DNA from: Actinomadura darangshiensis
Lineage (GTDB): Bacteria; Actinomycetota; Actinomycetes; Streptosporangiales; Streptosporangiaceae
Assembly: GCF_004349235.1 (NCBI RefSeq)
Contig: NZ_SMKY01000072.1
Span: forward strand, 1 to 34,737
Reading direction: 5' to 3'
Length of the DNA: 34,737 bases
The position numbers and the translations under genes are program-made. This document shows, piece after piece, positions 23,699 through 31,643 of this stretch. Below the pieces are notes generated by a model. That model searched no databases, had not been told where the DNA came from, and worked only from the letters and a program-made list of their open reading frames with translations. How positions within the stretch are numbered: the stretch's first letter is position 1; each line of letters opens with the position of its first letter.

Positions 23699-24001
23699 AT
23701 GACCTTCTTCCCCCTCAAAGGCGAACACCCCTGCTCAATGCCCGACTGTAACCGGCTCTCGTGTTTCCATGTGCGGCTGGAGGCCGGCGACGACCGCACG
23801 GACACGGACGCGGACACGGACGCGGACACGGGCGCGGATTCCTGCGGCGCCCACCTCGCCGAAGTCGTGCAGAAATCGGCGCGCCGGGCCCGCGAGCAGC
23901 GGCGGCGTCCCGCACAGGTCGTCGTGTACGCGGCGGCCGGCGGCAGGCAGGTCCACCCGGGAGGATTCGGCCGGCTCCCGCTCGGTGCCATCCCGGTGTG
24001 A
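23699..24001 (+). CDS. Small Cys/His-rich protein with an Asp-Thr-Asp-Ala acidic repeat
   Basis: Predicted protein of 100 aa, not recognised with certainty. The N-terminal half carries C-x4-C-x4-C-x-H (HPCSMPDCNRLSCFHVRLEA), then a strongly acidic tract TDTDADTDADTGAD, then CGAHLAEVVQKSARRAREQR. The Cys and His spacing (C..C..H..CGxH) resembles small zinc-binding actinobacterial proteins with a CGxHL motif. The acidic tract comes from a 12-bp DNA repeat (GACACGGACGCG-like, about 23800-23831), which could have expanded by slippage. Start ATG 23699 has GAGAG 10 nt upstream, only fair. It lies between the phosphodiesterase and the monooxygenase with a 90-bp gap. Confidence 0.55.
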   Translation: MTFFPLKGEHPCSMPDCNRLSCFHVRLEAGDDRTDTDADTDADTGADSCGAHLAEVVQKSARRAREQRRRPAQVVVYAAAGGRQVHPGGFGRLPLGAIPV

Positions 24002-24091
24002 ACCTGACTGCTTTCGGCCATTGCCCACCGTTCGGCGGCTTCCGATACTGGGCGGGCAATGCCGAACGCGGCCGGACGAAAAGGGGTCGGC

Positions 24092-25198
24092 ATGGGATTC
24101 CAGCTTGGCTTGTTCTCCCCCAACACCGAATCGGGACTCGCGATCACGACCGCTCCGGAAAGATGGCACGCGACCTGGGACAACAATCTCCGGCTCGCCC
24201 GGATCGCCGACGAGGCCGGCATCGACTTCCTCCTCCCGGTCGCCCGCTGGACCGACTGGGGGCCGGACACCGACTTCCACAAGAGCGCCCTCGACCCGCT
24301 CGTCTGGGCGTCCGGACTATTGGCCAGCACGAGCCGGCTGCGCGTGTTCAGTACCGTCCACACCGCGTTCCACCACCCGGTCGTCGCGGCCAAGCAGCTC
24401 GCGACCGCCGACCACCTCAGCAAGGGGCGGGTCGGGCTGAACATCGTCGCCGGCTGGCACGCTCCCGAATACGAGATGTTCGGCCTCACGCTGCCCAACG
24501 ACCACGACACGCGGTACGCGCTCGCGCAGGAATGGTGGGACGTCGTCAAGCGCATCTGGTCCACCGACGAGCCGTTCGACCACGACGGGCGGTTCTTCCA
24601 GCTCCAGCACGTCGTGGGCAGGCCCAAGCCCTACAACGGGCACAGCCTGCCCGTCATCAACGCCGGATCGTCCACTCAGGGGCGCTCGTTCGCCGCGCGC
24701 AACGCCGACCGCGCGTTCACCGTGGCGGCCGGACCCGAGGACGGCGCGGAGATCGTGAAGGCCATCCGCGCCGAGGCCGCGTCCTACGGCCGGACGGTCG
24801 GCGTCTTCACGCTCGGCCACGTCGTGTGCCGCCCGACCAAGGACGAGGCGGAGGAGTTCCTGCACTACTACGCCGACGAGCACGCCGACTGGCCCGCCGT
24901 CGACGAGGTGATGCGGCTGCAAGGGCTGCACGCGCAGTCGTTCACGCCGGAGATGCTCCAGGTGTTCCGCGACAGGTTCGCGGCGGGGCACGGCAGCTGC
25001 CCGATCATCGGCGACCCCGACGACGTGGCGGACGGCCTCGCCGAGTTCGCGCGTGCGGGATTTGACGGTATCGCTCTGTCGTTCCTCAATTACGCTGATG
25101 AACTGGGCTACTTCGCAGCCGAGGTCATGCCGCGGTTGCGCGCCCGGGGTGTTCTGTCCACCGACCGCCAGGAGACGGGTCCGCCCATAGGAACATGA
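24092..25198 (+). CDS. LLM-class flavin-dependent monooxygenase
   Basis: Protein of 368 aa, a TIM-barrel luciferase-like monooxygenase using reduced FMN. Family blocks: FQLGLFSPNTESGLAI, WDNNLRLARIADEAGIDFLL, FSTVHTAFHHPVVAAKQLAT, ADHLSKGRVGLNIVAGWHAP followed by EYEMFG, and NAGSSTQGRSFAARNADRAF near the flavin phosphate. The closest match by motif is the SsuD/RutA group, which split alkanesulfonates or the pyrimidine ring; the substrate here is unknown. ATG 24092 has AAGGGG 6 nt upstream. The TGA overlaps the ATG of the AraC-type gene (ATGA), so the two are translationally coupled. A flavin reductase partner gene is not in the window. Confidence 0.92.
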   Translation: MGFQLGLFSPNTESGLAITTAPERWHATWDNNLRLARIADEAGIDFLLPVARWTDWGPDTDFHKSALDPLVWASGLLASTSRLRVFSTVHTAFHHPVVAAKQLATADHLSKGRVGLNIVAGWHAPEYEMFGLTLPNDHDTRYALAQEWWDVVKRIWSTDEPFDHDGRFFQLQHVVGRPKPYNGHSLPVINAGSSTQGRSFAARNADRAFTVAAGPEDGAEIVKAIRAEAASYGRTVGVFTLGHVVCRPTKDEAEEFLHYYADEHADWPAVDEVMRLQGLHAQSFTPEMLQVFRDRFAAGHGSCPIIGDPDDVADGLAEFARAGFDGIALSFLNYADELGYFAAEVMPRLRARGVLSTDRQETGPPIGT

Positions 25199-26187
25199 CT
25201 TCTCTCGATGCGTCGCCGCCCCTGTCCGCCTACCAGCGGGTCGTCAGCACGGACATCGACGTCCTGCACGACAAGGTCGAACCGTTCGCCGTGGGCCACG
25301 ACCTCCAGGTACTGGAGCCGGACGTCCCGCTGGACGGTCAGGTCAACGCCCTCGGCTTGGGCGCGGTCAACCTGGTCTGGGTGCGGTACGGGGGCGGCGG
25401 GGTCATCGTGGACACGCCTCCGACGGAGGGTCATTTCGCCATGTGCGCCCCCATCGCGCCCATGGGCGTGGAGTACCGGGTCACGAAGAGGCGTGAGACC
25501 GCCGGGGGCAACCTTGTCCTGTCCCATGACGAGGCGATGCGGATGACGCCGCATCCGACGCTGGGCTGTCTGGTCATCGCCACGAGCACGGGACGGCTGG
25601 CCGACCATCTCGCCGTCCACCTCGGGCGCGACTACACCACGCCGCTGCGTTTCCACAGGATCGACGGGCCGGCCATAACGCCGCCCTCCATCGTCGAACG
25701 CACCTGGCGGTACGTGTGCGACGTCCTGGACGCCGCGACCGCGCAAGGCGGGCTGCACCCGCTGGCGGCGCGCAGTCTGGAGGAGGCTCTGCTCACCGCG
25801 ATCCTCCTGGGTCTGCCCCACACCGGCATGGAATGCCTGGCGGAGGTCCCTGAGAAGGTGCCTCACCACTTGGCCGGGGCCATCCGGGGGTGGGTCGAGA
25901 CAAACCACCACCGTCCGATCGGCGTCACGGACATCGCGGCGGCCGTGGGCCTAGGCGTCCGGCAGCTCCAGGTCATCTGCCAAGAGCAGTGGGGCGTCAC
26001 GCCCACGCAGCTCTTGCGCGGCGTAAGGCTCGACCACGCCCGTGCTGCACTCACCGTGGCCCAGCCAGGGCCGCGGACGGTCACGGACATCGCGAGGGCC
26101 GCCGGATATCTCCACATGAGCCGTTTCGCCGCCCACTACCGGCAGCGCTTCGGGGAGACGCCCAGGCAGACCCTGAAGCGAAGCTGA
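25195..26187 (+). CDS. AraC-family transcriptional regulator
   Basis: Protein of 330 aa with an N-terminal AraC-binding-like domain (about 20-215) and a C-terminal AraC double helix-turn-helix: first HTH TDIAAAVGLGVRQLQVICQE, linker QWGVTPTQLLRGVRLDHARA, second HTH TVTDIARAAGYLHMSRFAAH followed by YRQRFGETPRQTLKRS. These carry all family landmarks. It probably controls the coupled monooxygenase gene. The ATG overlaps the upstream stop codon by 4 bp. The gene ends one base before the convergent hydrolase/dehydrogenase gene. Confidence 0.93.
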   Translation: MTSLDASPPLSAYQRVVSTDIDVLHDKVEPFAVGHDLQVLEPDVPLDGQVNALGLGAVNLVWVRYGGGGVIVDTPPTEGHFAMCAPIAPMGVEYRVTKRRETAGGNLVLSHDEAMRMTPHPTLGCLVIATSTGRLADHLAVHLGRDYTTPLRFHRIDGPAITPPSIVERTWRYVCDVLDAATAQGGLHPLAARSLEEALLTAILLGLPHTGMECLAEVPEKVPHHLAGAIRGWVETNHHRPIGVTDIAAAVGLGVRQLQVICQEQWGVTPTQLLRGVRLDHARAALTVAQPGPRTVTDIARAAGYLHMSRFAAHYRQRFGETPRQTLKRS

Positions 26188-26188
26188 G

Positions 26189-27970
26189 TCAGCCGTGGAG
26201 GCGTTCTGTGTCCGCCCGGACGCGATCTCCTGCCTGGCGTCCGATGCGTGCGAGCGCCCTGTTCGCGGTGGGTGAGACACGAGAGAGCGCACGGCCGAGA
26301 CGTGCTTCGGCAGCGACCGCCACCAGGGGCGTGTCCTGCCGGACGGCTCGCAGAATTGCCCGAGCGACCTTCTCCGGCGGGAACCCACGGCGCTCTATGG
26401 CGCGGCCCATGCGTTCACGCAGCTCGGTGTCCACGCTGGGCGGCAGGCCCACGAAACGGGTTCGTCCGGTGATGGGCGTGTCGATGGCACCGGGGCAGAT
26501 GGCCGAGACACCGATCCCGTAGCGGTCGAGGTCGAGACGCAGGCATTCGGTCATCTGCAGTACGGCGGCCTTGGTGGCGCCGTAGGCGGGCAGCTCCGGA
26601 CTCGGCAGATAGGCGGCCATCGACGAGATGTTCACGATGTGGCCCCACTCGCCGCGTTCCACCATCTGGCGGCCGAACAGGCGGGAGCCGCGGTACATGC
26701 CGTCCACGTTGATGGCGCGGATGCGCGCCCACTCCTGCTCGGACGTGTCGAGCAGCGAGCCCGCTATGGCAATGCCCGCGTTGTTCACCACGACATCGGG
26801 GACGCCGAACGTCTCCCTGACGTAGTCGGCGAACTGTTCCATCGCCTCTGCGTCGGCTACGTCGACCCCGTAGATGTGGGCTTCGCCGCCGGCCACGTCT
26901 ATCTCTTCCGCAGTGCGCTTGGCGGCGCCCTCGTCTATATCCGCGACGATTACACGGGCCCCTTCGGCGGCGAAGGCTTGGGCGGTTGCGCGTCCGATGC
27001 CACTGCCCGCCCCAGTGACGACGACGAGATCGCCTCCGAACTCCTTGCCGGGTTGTCCTGCCGCGCGCGCGTGGGCAAGCTCAGGCGTCTCTGGGCCGCC
27101 GTCAATGTGCTCTACGAACTCGGTGACCCAGCGGGCGATGAGGTCAGGGTGGCTACGCGCTACCCAATGCCCGGCCGGTGCCCGCCTTACATACAGGCGC
27201 GGGACGGGCCCACGCGCGGACAGCAGGAGCGACTGCGACCCGTAGCGGTCCTTGACGGGGACGATGAGCTGTACGGGCACGTCCGTCCGCCCATCACCGG
27301 CCGTGCCGGAACCGCGCCCCATGTTCGCGCGGTAGAGGCCGAGGCCGTTGCGGGCGTCCGCGCGAAGCGTGCCCGCCGGGTGGCCGGAGCGCGGCTCGGC
27401 GCCCTCGCGCATCCGCATCGCGCGGCCGAACCCGGCGGCGAGCACCCGGGCCGCGACCTCCCCGACCCGCGGCGCCATCAGCACCGGCATGTAGACGCTG
27501 CGGCGCGCCTGCCCGAGCACCTCCGCGACGCCCCGCGGCCCGGACCGGACGGCCTCCCGCGCCCAGCGGGCCATGTGCCGCCGGTCCGGCCCCGAGATCG
27601 ACGTGAACGAGGCGATGCGGCCGCGCAGCCGCTGCCCGATGACGGCCTCCCAGCCCTGCACCGAGCCCCAGTCGTGCCCCACCAGGTGGACGGGGCCGCC
27701 GCCGGCCACCCCGTCCAGGACGGCCAGCAGGTCCCCCATCAGCGCGTCCAGCCCGTAGTCCAGCGGGTCGGACGGGCTGCCGGACGCCCCGGCGCCCCGC
27801 ACGTCGTAGGCGACGACGCGGAACCGTCCGGCGAGCCGCTCGGCCACCTCGTCCCACATGGCGCTCGTGTCCGGATAGCCGTGCACGAGGACGACCGTCG
27901 GCCGGCCGTCCGCACCGCGCACCCGCACCGCCAGCTCGATCTCGCCCGACCTCACCCGCTGGTCCCGCAT
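26189..27970 (-). CDS. Alpha/beta hydrolase-short-chain dehydrogenase fusion (EphD-like)
   Basis: Bifunctional protein of 593 aa. Residues 1-290 are an epoxide-hydrolase-type alpha/beta hydrolase: HGYPD (30-34), nucleophile elbow VGHDWGSVQG (D100) and C-terminal histidine in APAGHWVA (H268). Residues 310-593 are an SDR: TGAGSGIG (319-326), NNAG (396-399), catalytic S449 in NISSM and Y463-x3-K467 in YGATK. The layout and length match mycobacterial EphD (Rv2214c, 592 aa), linked in the literature to lipid and oxygenated-mycolate metabolism; whether that role applies here is inference, as mycolate biosynthesis was not seen. Start ATG 27970 has only a weak ribosome binding site. The stop is one base from the convergent AraC gene. 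Confidence 0.9.
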   Translation of the reverse strand: MRDQRVRSGEIELAVRVRGADGRPTVVLVHGYPDTSAMWDEVAERLAGRFRVVAYDVRGAGASGSPSDPLDYGLDALMGDLLAVLDGVAGGGPVHLVGHDWGSVQGWEAVIGQRLRGRIASFTSISGPDRRHMARWAREAVRSGPRGVAEVLGQARRSVYMPVLMAPRVGEVAARVLAAGFGRAMRMREGAEPRSGHPAGTLRADARNGLGLYRANMGRGSGTAGDGRTDVPVQLIVPVKDRYGSQSLLLSARGPVPRLYVRRAPAGHWVARSHPDLIARWVTEFVEHIDGGPETPELAHARAAGQPGKEFGGDLVVVTGAGSGIGRATAQAFAAEGARVIVADIDEGAAKRTAEEIDVAGGEAHIYGVDVADAEAMEQFADYVRETFGVPDVVVNNAGIAIAGSLLDTSEQEWARIRAINVDGMYRGSRLFGRQMVERGEWGHIVNISSMAAYLPSPELPAYGATKAAVLQMTECLRLDLDRYGIGVSAICPGAIDTPITGRTRFVGLPPSVDTELRERMGRAIERRGFPPEKVARAILRAVRQDTPLVAVAAEARLGRALSRVSPTANRALARIGRQAGDRVRADTERLHG

Positions 27971-28043
27971 CAGCCCGCCTGCCCGTCGGTAGGAGCCCGT
28001 TTCCCGTGAAACTACGCCCCTGAGGCGGACTGTCCAGCCCGCG

Positions 28044-28577
28044 CTACCGGACGGGCTGGCGCAGGATCGTGTGCATCTTCGCCGAGTCGGTCTCGCTCGG
28101 ATCGGACAGGTAGATCTCGTGGTGCAGGCCGAAGTGCGCGACGCCTTCGGCCTCCATCAGCGCGTCCATCCGGGCGAGGGACGCCGGCTCGTCCGAGTAC
28201 GCCCCGTGGTGCATCACCTGCACGCACAGGCCGTCGGTGTAGGTCGCGTGCTGGACGCGTGCGGCCGCGGGCACCTTGACGAGGACCTCCGCGCGGGCCC
28301 GGTCGATCGACGCCGTCTCGTCCGGGAGGCGCAGGAACAGGTGCCACCGCCACTCGTCGCGCGGCACGTCGAGCGGCGGGCGCTCGTCCTCGACCCACCA
28401 GCGTCCCTCCAGCGGCACCATGGGCGCCCCCAGCGCGCCCATGACCGCGTACAACGCGCCGACGCTCTCGATGTACGCGGCACCTCCCGGCGCGCCCCGT
28501 CCGGACACGGCCAGGCCGGACACGGCCCCGTGCTCCACCAGCTCCGGCTCGTCCGCCGCCTCGTACCACTCGCTCAT
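28044..28577 (-). CDS. GyrI-like small-molecule-binding protein
   Basis: Protein of 177 aa resembling stand-alone GyrI-like domains (SHS2 fold): EWRWHLFLRLPDETASIDRA in the middle, RVQHATYTDGLCVQVMHHG, then SLARMDALMEAEGVAHFGLH and the family end HHEIYLSDPSETDSAKMHTI followed by LRQPV. Such proteins bind hydrophobic ligands or hydrolyse small electrophiles. Its ATG overlaps the stop of the MerR-type gene by 4 bp, so the pair is translationally coupled, and both carry GyrI-like folds. The EphD-like gene follows after 73 bp on the same strand. Confidence 0.8.
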   Translation of the reverse strand: MSEWYEAADEPELVEHGAVSGLAVSGRGAPGGAAYIESVGALYAVMGALGAPMVPLEGRWWVEDERPPLDVPRDEWRWHLFLRLPDETASIDRARAEVLVKVPAAARVQHATYTDGLCVQVMHHGAYSDEPASLARMDALMEAEGVAHFGLHHEIYLSDPSETDSAKMHTILRQPVR

Positions 28578-29329
28578 TGCGGATCCTCCACTGCGATCAT
28601 CACCCGGGTCTCCAGGTGTTCGGGCGGCGTGGTCGCGGGGTCGTTGAGGTACACCTCGCGGACCGGCCCGGCGGGCGTGTGCCCGTAGTCGCCGAACCAT
28701 GCGAGCACGCCATGGACCGTGAGCGAGATCTCCTCATAAGGGCCGGTATGGACGGCCGCGGCGAACGCACCGCCCGGCAGGACGTCGTCGCCGTCCGCCG
28801 CCTGGACGGTCACGCGCACGTCGAACTCGTCCGCCATGTCCAGCGGGAACAGCCCGACCATCAGGCCGTCGGGCGACATCCGGGGCAGCAGCCGGGCCAC
28901 GCACGCCGACGTCGCCTCCGCGATCGTCGTCGGCGTCGCCGGGCCACGCTCGGCGAAGACCCGCCGCGCGGGCTCCCGGACGACCGACACCTCGGTCTCC
29001 GGCAGTCCCTCGGCGACCACGCGGTCCAGGATCCGCAGGGCGCGCCGCCGCCGGTCGACGTCGGCCTCGATCCGGTCCCGCGCCTCCCGCAGCGCACCGC
29101 CGTCCCCGGACAGGACGCGCGCGACGCTCGGCAGCGGGACGTCCATCGCCCGCAGCAGGCCGACCAGCAGCGCGTCCCGCGCCTGGGCGGGCCGGTAGTA
29201 CCGGTACCCGGACGCCGGGTCGATCCACGCCGGGACGAGAAGCCCCAGGTCGTCGTAGTGCCGAAGCTGCTTGACGCTCAGCCGGCACAGCCGGGCGAAC
29301 CGTCCGATCGGCAGGAGATCGTTGCTCAC
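28574..29329 (-). CDS. MerR-family regulator with C-terminal GyrI-like ligand domain (BmrR type)
   Basis: Protein of 251 aa. The N-terminal MerR winged HTH: LLPIGRFARLCRLSVKQLRH, YDDLGLLVPAWIDPASGYRY, YRPAQARDALLVGLLRAMDV, followed by a dimerisation helix rich in Arg (ALREARDRIEADVDRRRRAL). The second half is a GyrI-like effector domain ending in VREVYLNDPATTPPEHLETR, the pattern of BmrR-type multidrug sensors. It likely activates its own operon when a lipophilic ligand binds. GTG 29329 is chosen with AGGGTGGGG upstream; GTGs at 29338 and 29353 are alternatives. Coupled to the GyrI-like gene by an ATGA overlap; the CapA-like gene ends 40 bp upstream. Confidence 0.9.
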   Translation of the reverse strand: MSNDLLPIGRFARLCRLSVKQLRHYDDLGLLVPAWIDPASGYRYYRPAQARDALLVGLLRAMDVPLPSVARVLSGDGGALREARDRIEADVDRRRRALRILDRVVAEGLPETEVSVVREPARRVFAERGPATPTTIAEATSACVARLLPRMSPDGLMVGLFPLDMADEFDVRVTVQAADGDDVLPGGAFAAAVHTGPYEEISLTVHGVLAWFGDYGHTPAGPVREVYLNDPATTPPEHLETRVMIAVEDPQ

Positions 29330-29369
29330 GGGCCCCACCCTGCGCCCTCCCACAGGGGGAGAGTCCAGC

Positions 29370-30458
29370 TCAGGACGAACGGGCGCTGAGACCGGTGCAC
29401 GAACGCAGCCCGTTCCACCGCTTGAGCTCGGCCTTCGCCGCGGCGCCCTTCATCGGGATCGGAAGGCCACCGCTGATCAGCGCGGGATTCCACTTGTCCT
29501 TGGTGACCTTGCCGTTCTCCAGCTTCAGCCACAGGACACCCGACTTCGCCGTCTGACCGCTCGCGGAGTAGAACACGAAGTTGCCCATGCCGTAGTGGAC
29601 ATAGGAACCGTTCATGTAGCCGCCGCCCAGCGGGATGTGGGCGTGCCCACCGACCACGACATCGGCACCCGCCGCGACGAGCGCCTTGGCGAGCTCCTGC
29701 TGACGTGGAAGCGGGCACGCCTTCAGCTCGGCTCCCCAGTGCAGGTGCACGATGACGACGTCCGAGCCTTGGCGCGCCTCCTTCACCGCCTGCACCATCC
29801 TCGGGACGTCCTTGGCCGACGCAAGACCGCCCTTGGCGTCGGTGGCCGTCCATGCCTGGATCAGGTTGTCGTCCAGCACCTGTGTGGCACCGATGATGGC
29901 GACCTTGTTGCCCTTCACCGTGACGCGATACGGCTTGTAGGCGGCATCAGCGTTCTTGCCGATGCCGACGACGGGGAACCCAGTGGTCTTGATGGTGGCC
30001 AGAGTGTCGCGTAGGCCGCCCTCCATGTAGTCCATGCCGTGGTTGTTCGCCATGGACACGACGTCCACCCCCGCGGCCTTCAGCGCCTTGAACGCGGACG
30101 GCGGCGCACGGAAGGTGAACTCCTTGCCGGGCGCGGGCGTACCACCCGTCGTGATGGCCGTCTCCAGGTTGAGCATGGTGAGGTCGGCCTTGCGCAGCTG
30201 CTTGGCGACCGGCCCGAGTGCCGTGGACGGGTGAGCGAGACGGCCGCGCAACTGGCCCTCGAAGTGCGTGTCGCCACCGAACGCGATCAGGATCGGCTCC
30301 TTGGCGGGCGGCGCCGGCTTCCCCCCGCCGGTCCCGCCGGACGGCGTGGACGGCGGCGGCGTCGCGCCCTTCGCCTCGGAGTCCCCTGAACCGCCGCACG
30401 CCGCGGCCGCCAGCGCCACCCCGGCCACGACCGCGACCGTCTTCCCCCGCATCCCCAT
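29370..30458 (-). CDS. CapA-family lipoprotein (poly-gamma-glutamate/capsule synthesis-type metallophosphatase)
   Basis: Protein of 362 aa. A lipobox LAAAAC with C21 follows a signal peptide MGMRGKTVAVVAGVALAAAA, then a Pro/Gly/Thr linker. The CapA core follows: ILIAFGGDTHFEGQL, LTMLNLETAITTGG, VDVVSMANNHGMDYMEGGLR, VVIVHLHWGAEL and VVGGHAHIPLGGGY, with the Asp/Asn/His metal ligands of calcineurin-like phosphoesterases in place. It is anchored outside the membrane. CapA proteins take part in making or anchoring poly-gamma-glutamate, but no capBC genes are near, so the actual role is open. ATG 30458 has GGAGGC 7 nt upstream. The 159-bp gap before it holds no clear gene. Confidence 0.92.
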   Translation of the reverse strand: MGMRGKTVAVVAGVALAAAACGGSGDSEAKGATPPPSTPSGGTGGGKPAPPAKEPILIAFGGDTHFEGQLRGRLAHPSTALGPVAKQLRKADLTMLNLETAITTGGTPAPGKEFTFRAPPSAFKALKAAGVDVVSMANNHGMDYMEGGLRDTLATIKTTGFPVVGIGKNADAAYKPYRVTVKGNKVAIIGATQVLDDNLIQAWTATDAKGGLASAKDVPRMVQAVKEARQGSDVVIVHLHWGAELKACPLPRQQELAKALVAAGADVVVGGHAHIPLGGGYMNGSYVHYGMGNFVFYSASGQTAKSGVLWLKLENGKVTKDKWNPALISGGLPIPMKGAAAKAELKRWNGLRSCTGLSARSS

Positions 30459-30617
30459 CGCCCAGCCTCCGTCCGGCCCACCTGGACCTCTGCGTCGGGA
30501 CGGCCAAGCATGCCACGCCTACCAAGCGGCAGTCGTGCATCGGGGGACGCTTGACACCGAACTTCCCGAAGGCATGGATCTGAGCGTGAACTTCTCCGAG
30601 TTGGAGAATGTCTGAGC

Positions 30618-31643
30618 TCAGGAGCGCTCTGACTGGTCCTCCTGGCCGTTGCGCTTGAGGCCGACGGTGAGTTCGAAGGGGCCGTCCGGCTGGGCTAGTT
30701 CTGGCGAGTCGGACGGTTCCGGCTTGGTCGTGGCCTTCTTGAAGGCGGTCTTGGCTTCGTCCATGGTGCCGCCGAAGGCTTGGCTGACCGCCTGTAGGGC
30801 GGTGGTGACCTCGCTCGGGATGACCCAGAAGGTGCTGCCCTGGCCCTCCGCCAGTTTCGGGAGGGTCTGGAGGTACTGGTAGGCGAGGAGCTTCGGGTCG
30901 GGGTCGGCGTCGTGGATGGCGCCGAAGACCTGCGCGATCGCCTTGGACTGGCCCTCGGCCTCCAGGATGGCGGCGCGCTTGCCGCCCTCCGCCTTCAGGA
31001 TCGCGGACTGCTTCTGGCCCTCCGCGGTGAGGATCGCCGACTGGCGGGCGCCCTCGGCGGTCAGGATCGCGGCGCGCTTCTCCCGCTCGGCCCGCATCTG
31101 CTTCTCCATCGCGTCCTTGATGGAGGGCGGCGGCTCGATCGCCTTGATCTCCACCCGGGTGACGCGGATGCCCCATTTGCCGGACGCGTCGTCCAGCACG
31201 CCGCGCAGCGCCGTGTTGATCCGGTCGCGGGACGTGAGGCTGGCCTCCAGGTCGAGGGTGCCGATGACGTTGCGGAGGGTCGTCGCGGTGAGCTGCTCGA
31301 TCGCCTTGATGTAGTTGACGATCTCGTAGTCGGCGGCGCGCGGGTCGGTGACCTGGAAGAACAGCACGGTGTCGATGTGGACGACGACGTTGTCCTCGGT
31401 GATGACGGGCTGCGCCTTGAACGCCACCACCTGCTCGCGCAGGTCGAGCAGGGACTTCACCCGGTCGACGAACGGGACGACGAAGCTGATGCCGGGTTCG
31501 AGGGTGCGGTGGTAGCGGCCGAGGCGCTCGACGTTGCGGGCCCGCGCCTGCGGAATGATCCACACCGCCCGCATCACCGCCGTGGCCAGGACGACCACTC
31601 CGGCGAGCACGACGATCAGCAGGGCGATGGCGATGTCGGTCAT
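30618..31643 (-). CDS. SPFH/band-7 (stomatin-like, QmcA-type) membrane scaffold protein
   Basis: Protein of 341 aa: one N-terminal membrane helix (IAIALLIVVLAGVVVLATAV), the SPFH domain (about 27-175; VWIIPQARARNVERLGRYHR, TLEPGISFVVPFVD, VVVHIDTVLFFQVTDP), and an extended coiled coil. The coiled coil contains four consecutive 11-residue units (191-234): AAILTAEGARQ, SAILTAEGQKQ, SAILKAEGGKR, AAILEAEGQSK. The C-terminal tail after 310 is disordered. Oligomers of such proteins form rings that organise membrane microdomains and regulate FtsH-like proteases. The ATG overlaps the NfeD stop by ATGA, giving the canonical NfeD-SPFH pair. Confidence 0.95.
   Translation of the reverse strand: MTDIAIALLIVVLAGVVVLATAVMRAVWIIPQARARNVERLGRYHRTLEPGISFVVPFVDRVKSLLDLREQVVAFKAQPVITEDNVVVHIDTVLFFQVTDPRAADYEIVNYIKAIEQLTATTLRNVIGTLDLEASLTSRDRINTALRGVLDDASGKWGIRVTRVEIKAIEPPPSIKDAMEKQMRAEREKRAAILTAEGARQSAILTAEGQKQSAILKAEGGKRAAILEAEGQSKAIAQVFGAIHDADPDPKLLAYQYLQTLPKLAEGQGSTFWVIPSEVTTALQAVSQAFGGTMDEAKTAFKKATTKPEPSDSPELAQPDGPFELTVGLKRNGQEDQSERS

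Noticed and set aside
22930..24627. Minus-strand open frame of 565 codons
   Set aside because: It crosses the phosphodiesterase gene out of frame, the small Cys/His gene and part of the monooxygenase in antisense; all three have better support.
30459..30617. Possible small plus-strand gene or gene remnant ending in MDLSVNFSELENV
   Set aside because: Only the last 13 codons look protein-like; there is no ribosome binding site and the upstream part is antisense to the CapA gene. It could be a remnant but cannot be supported.
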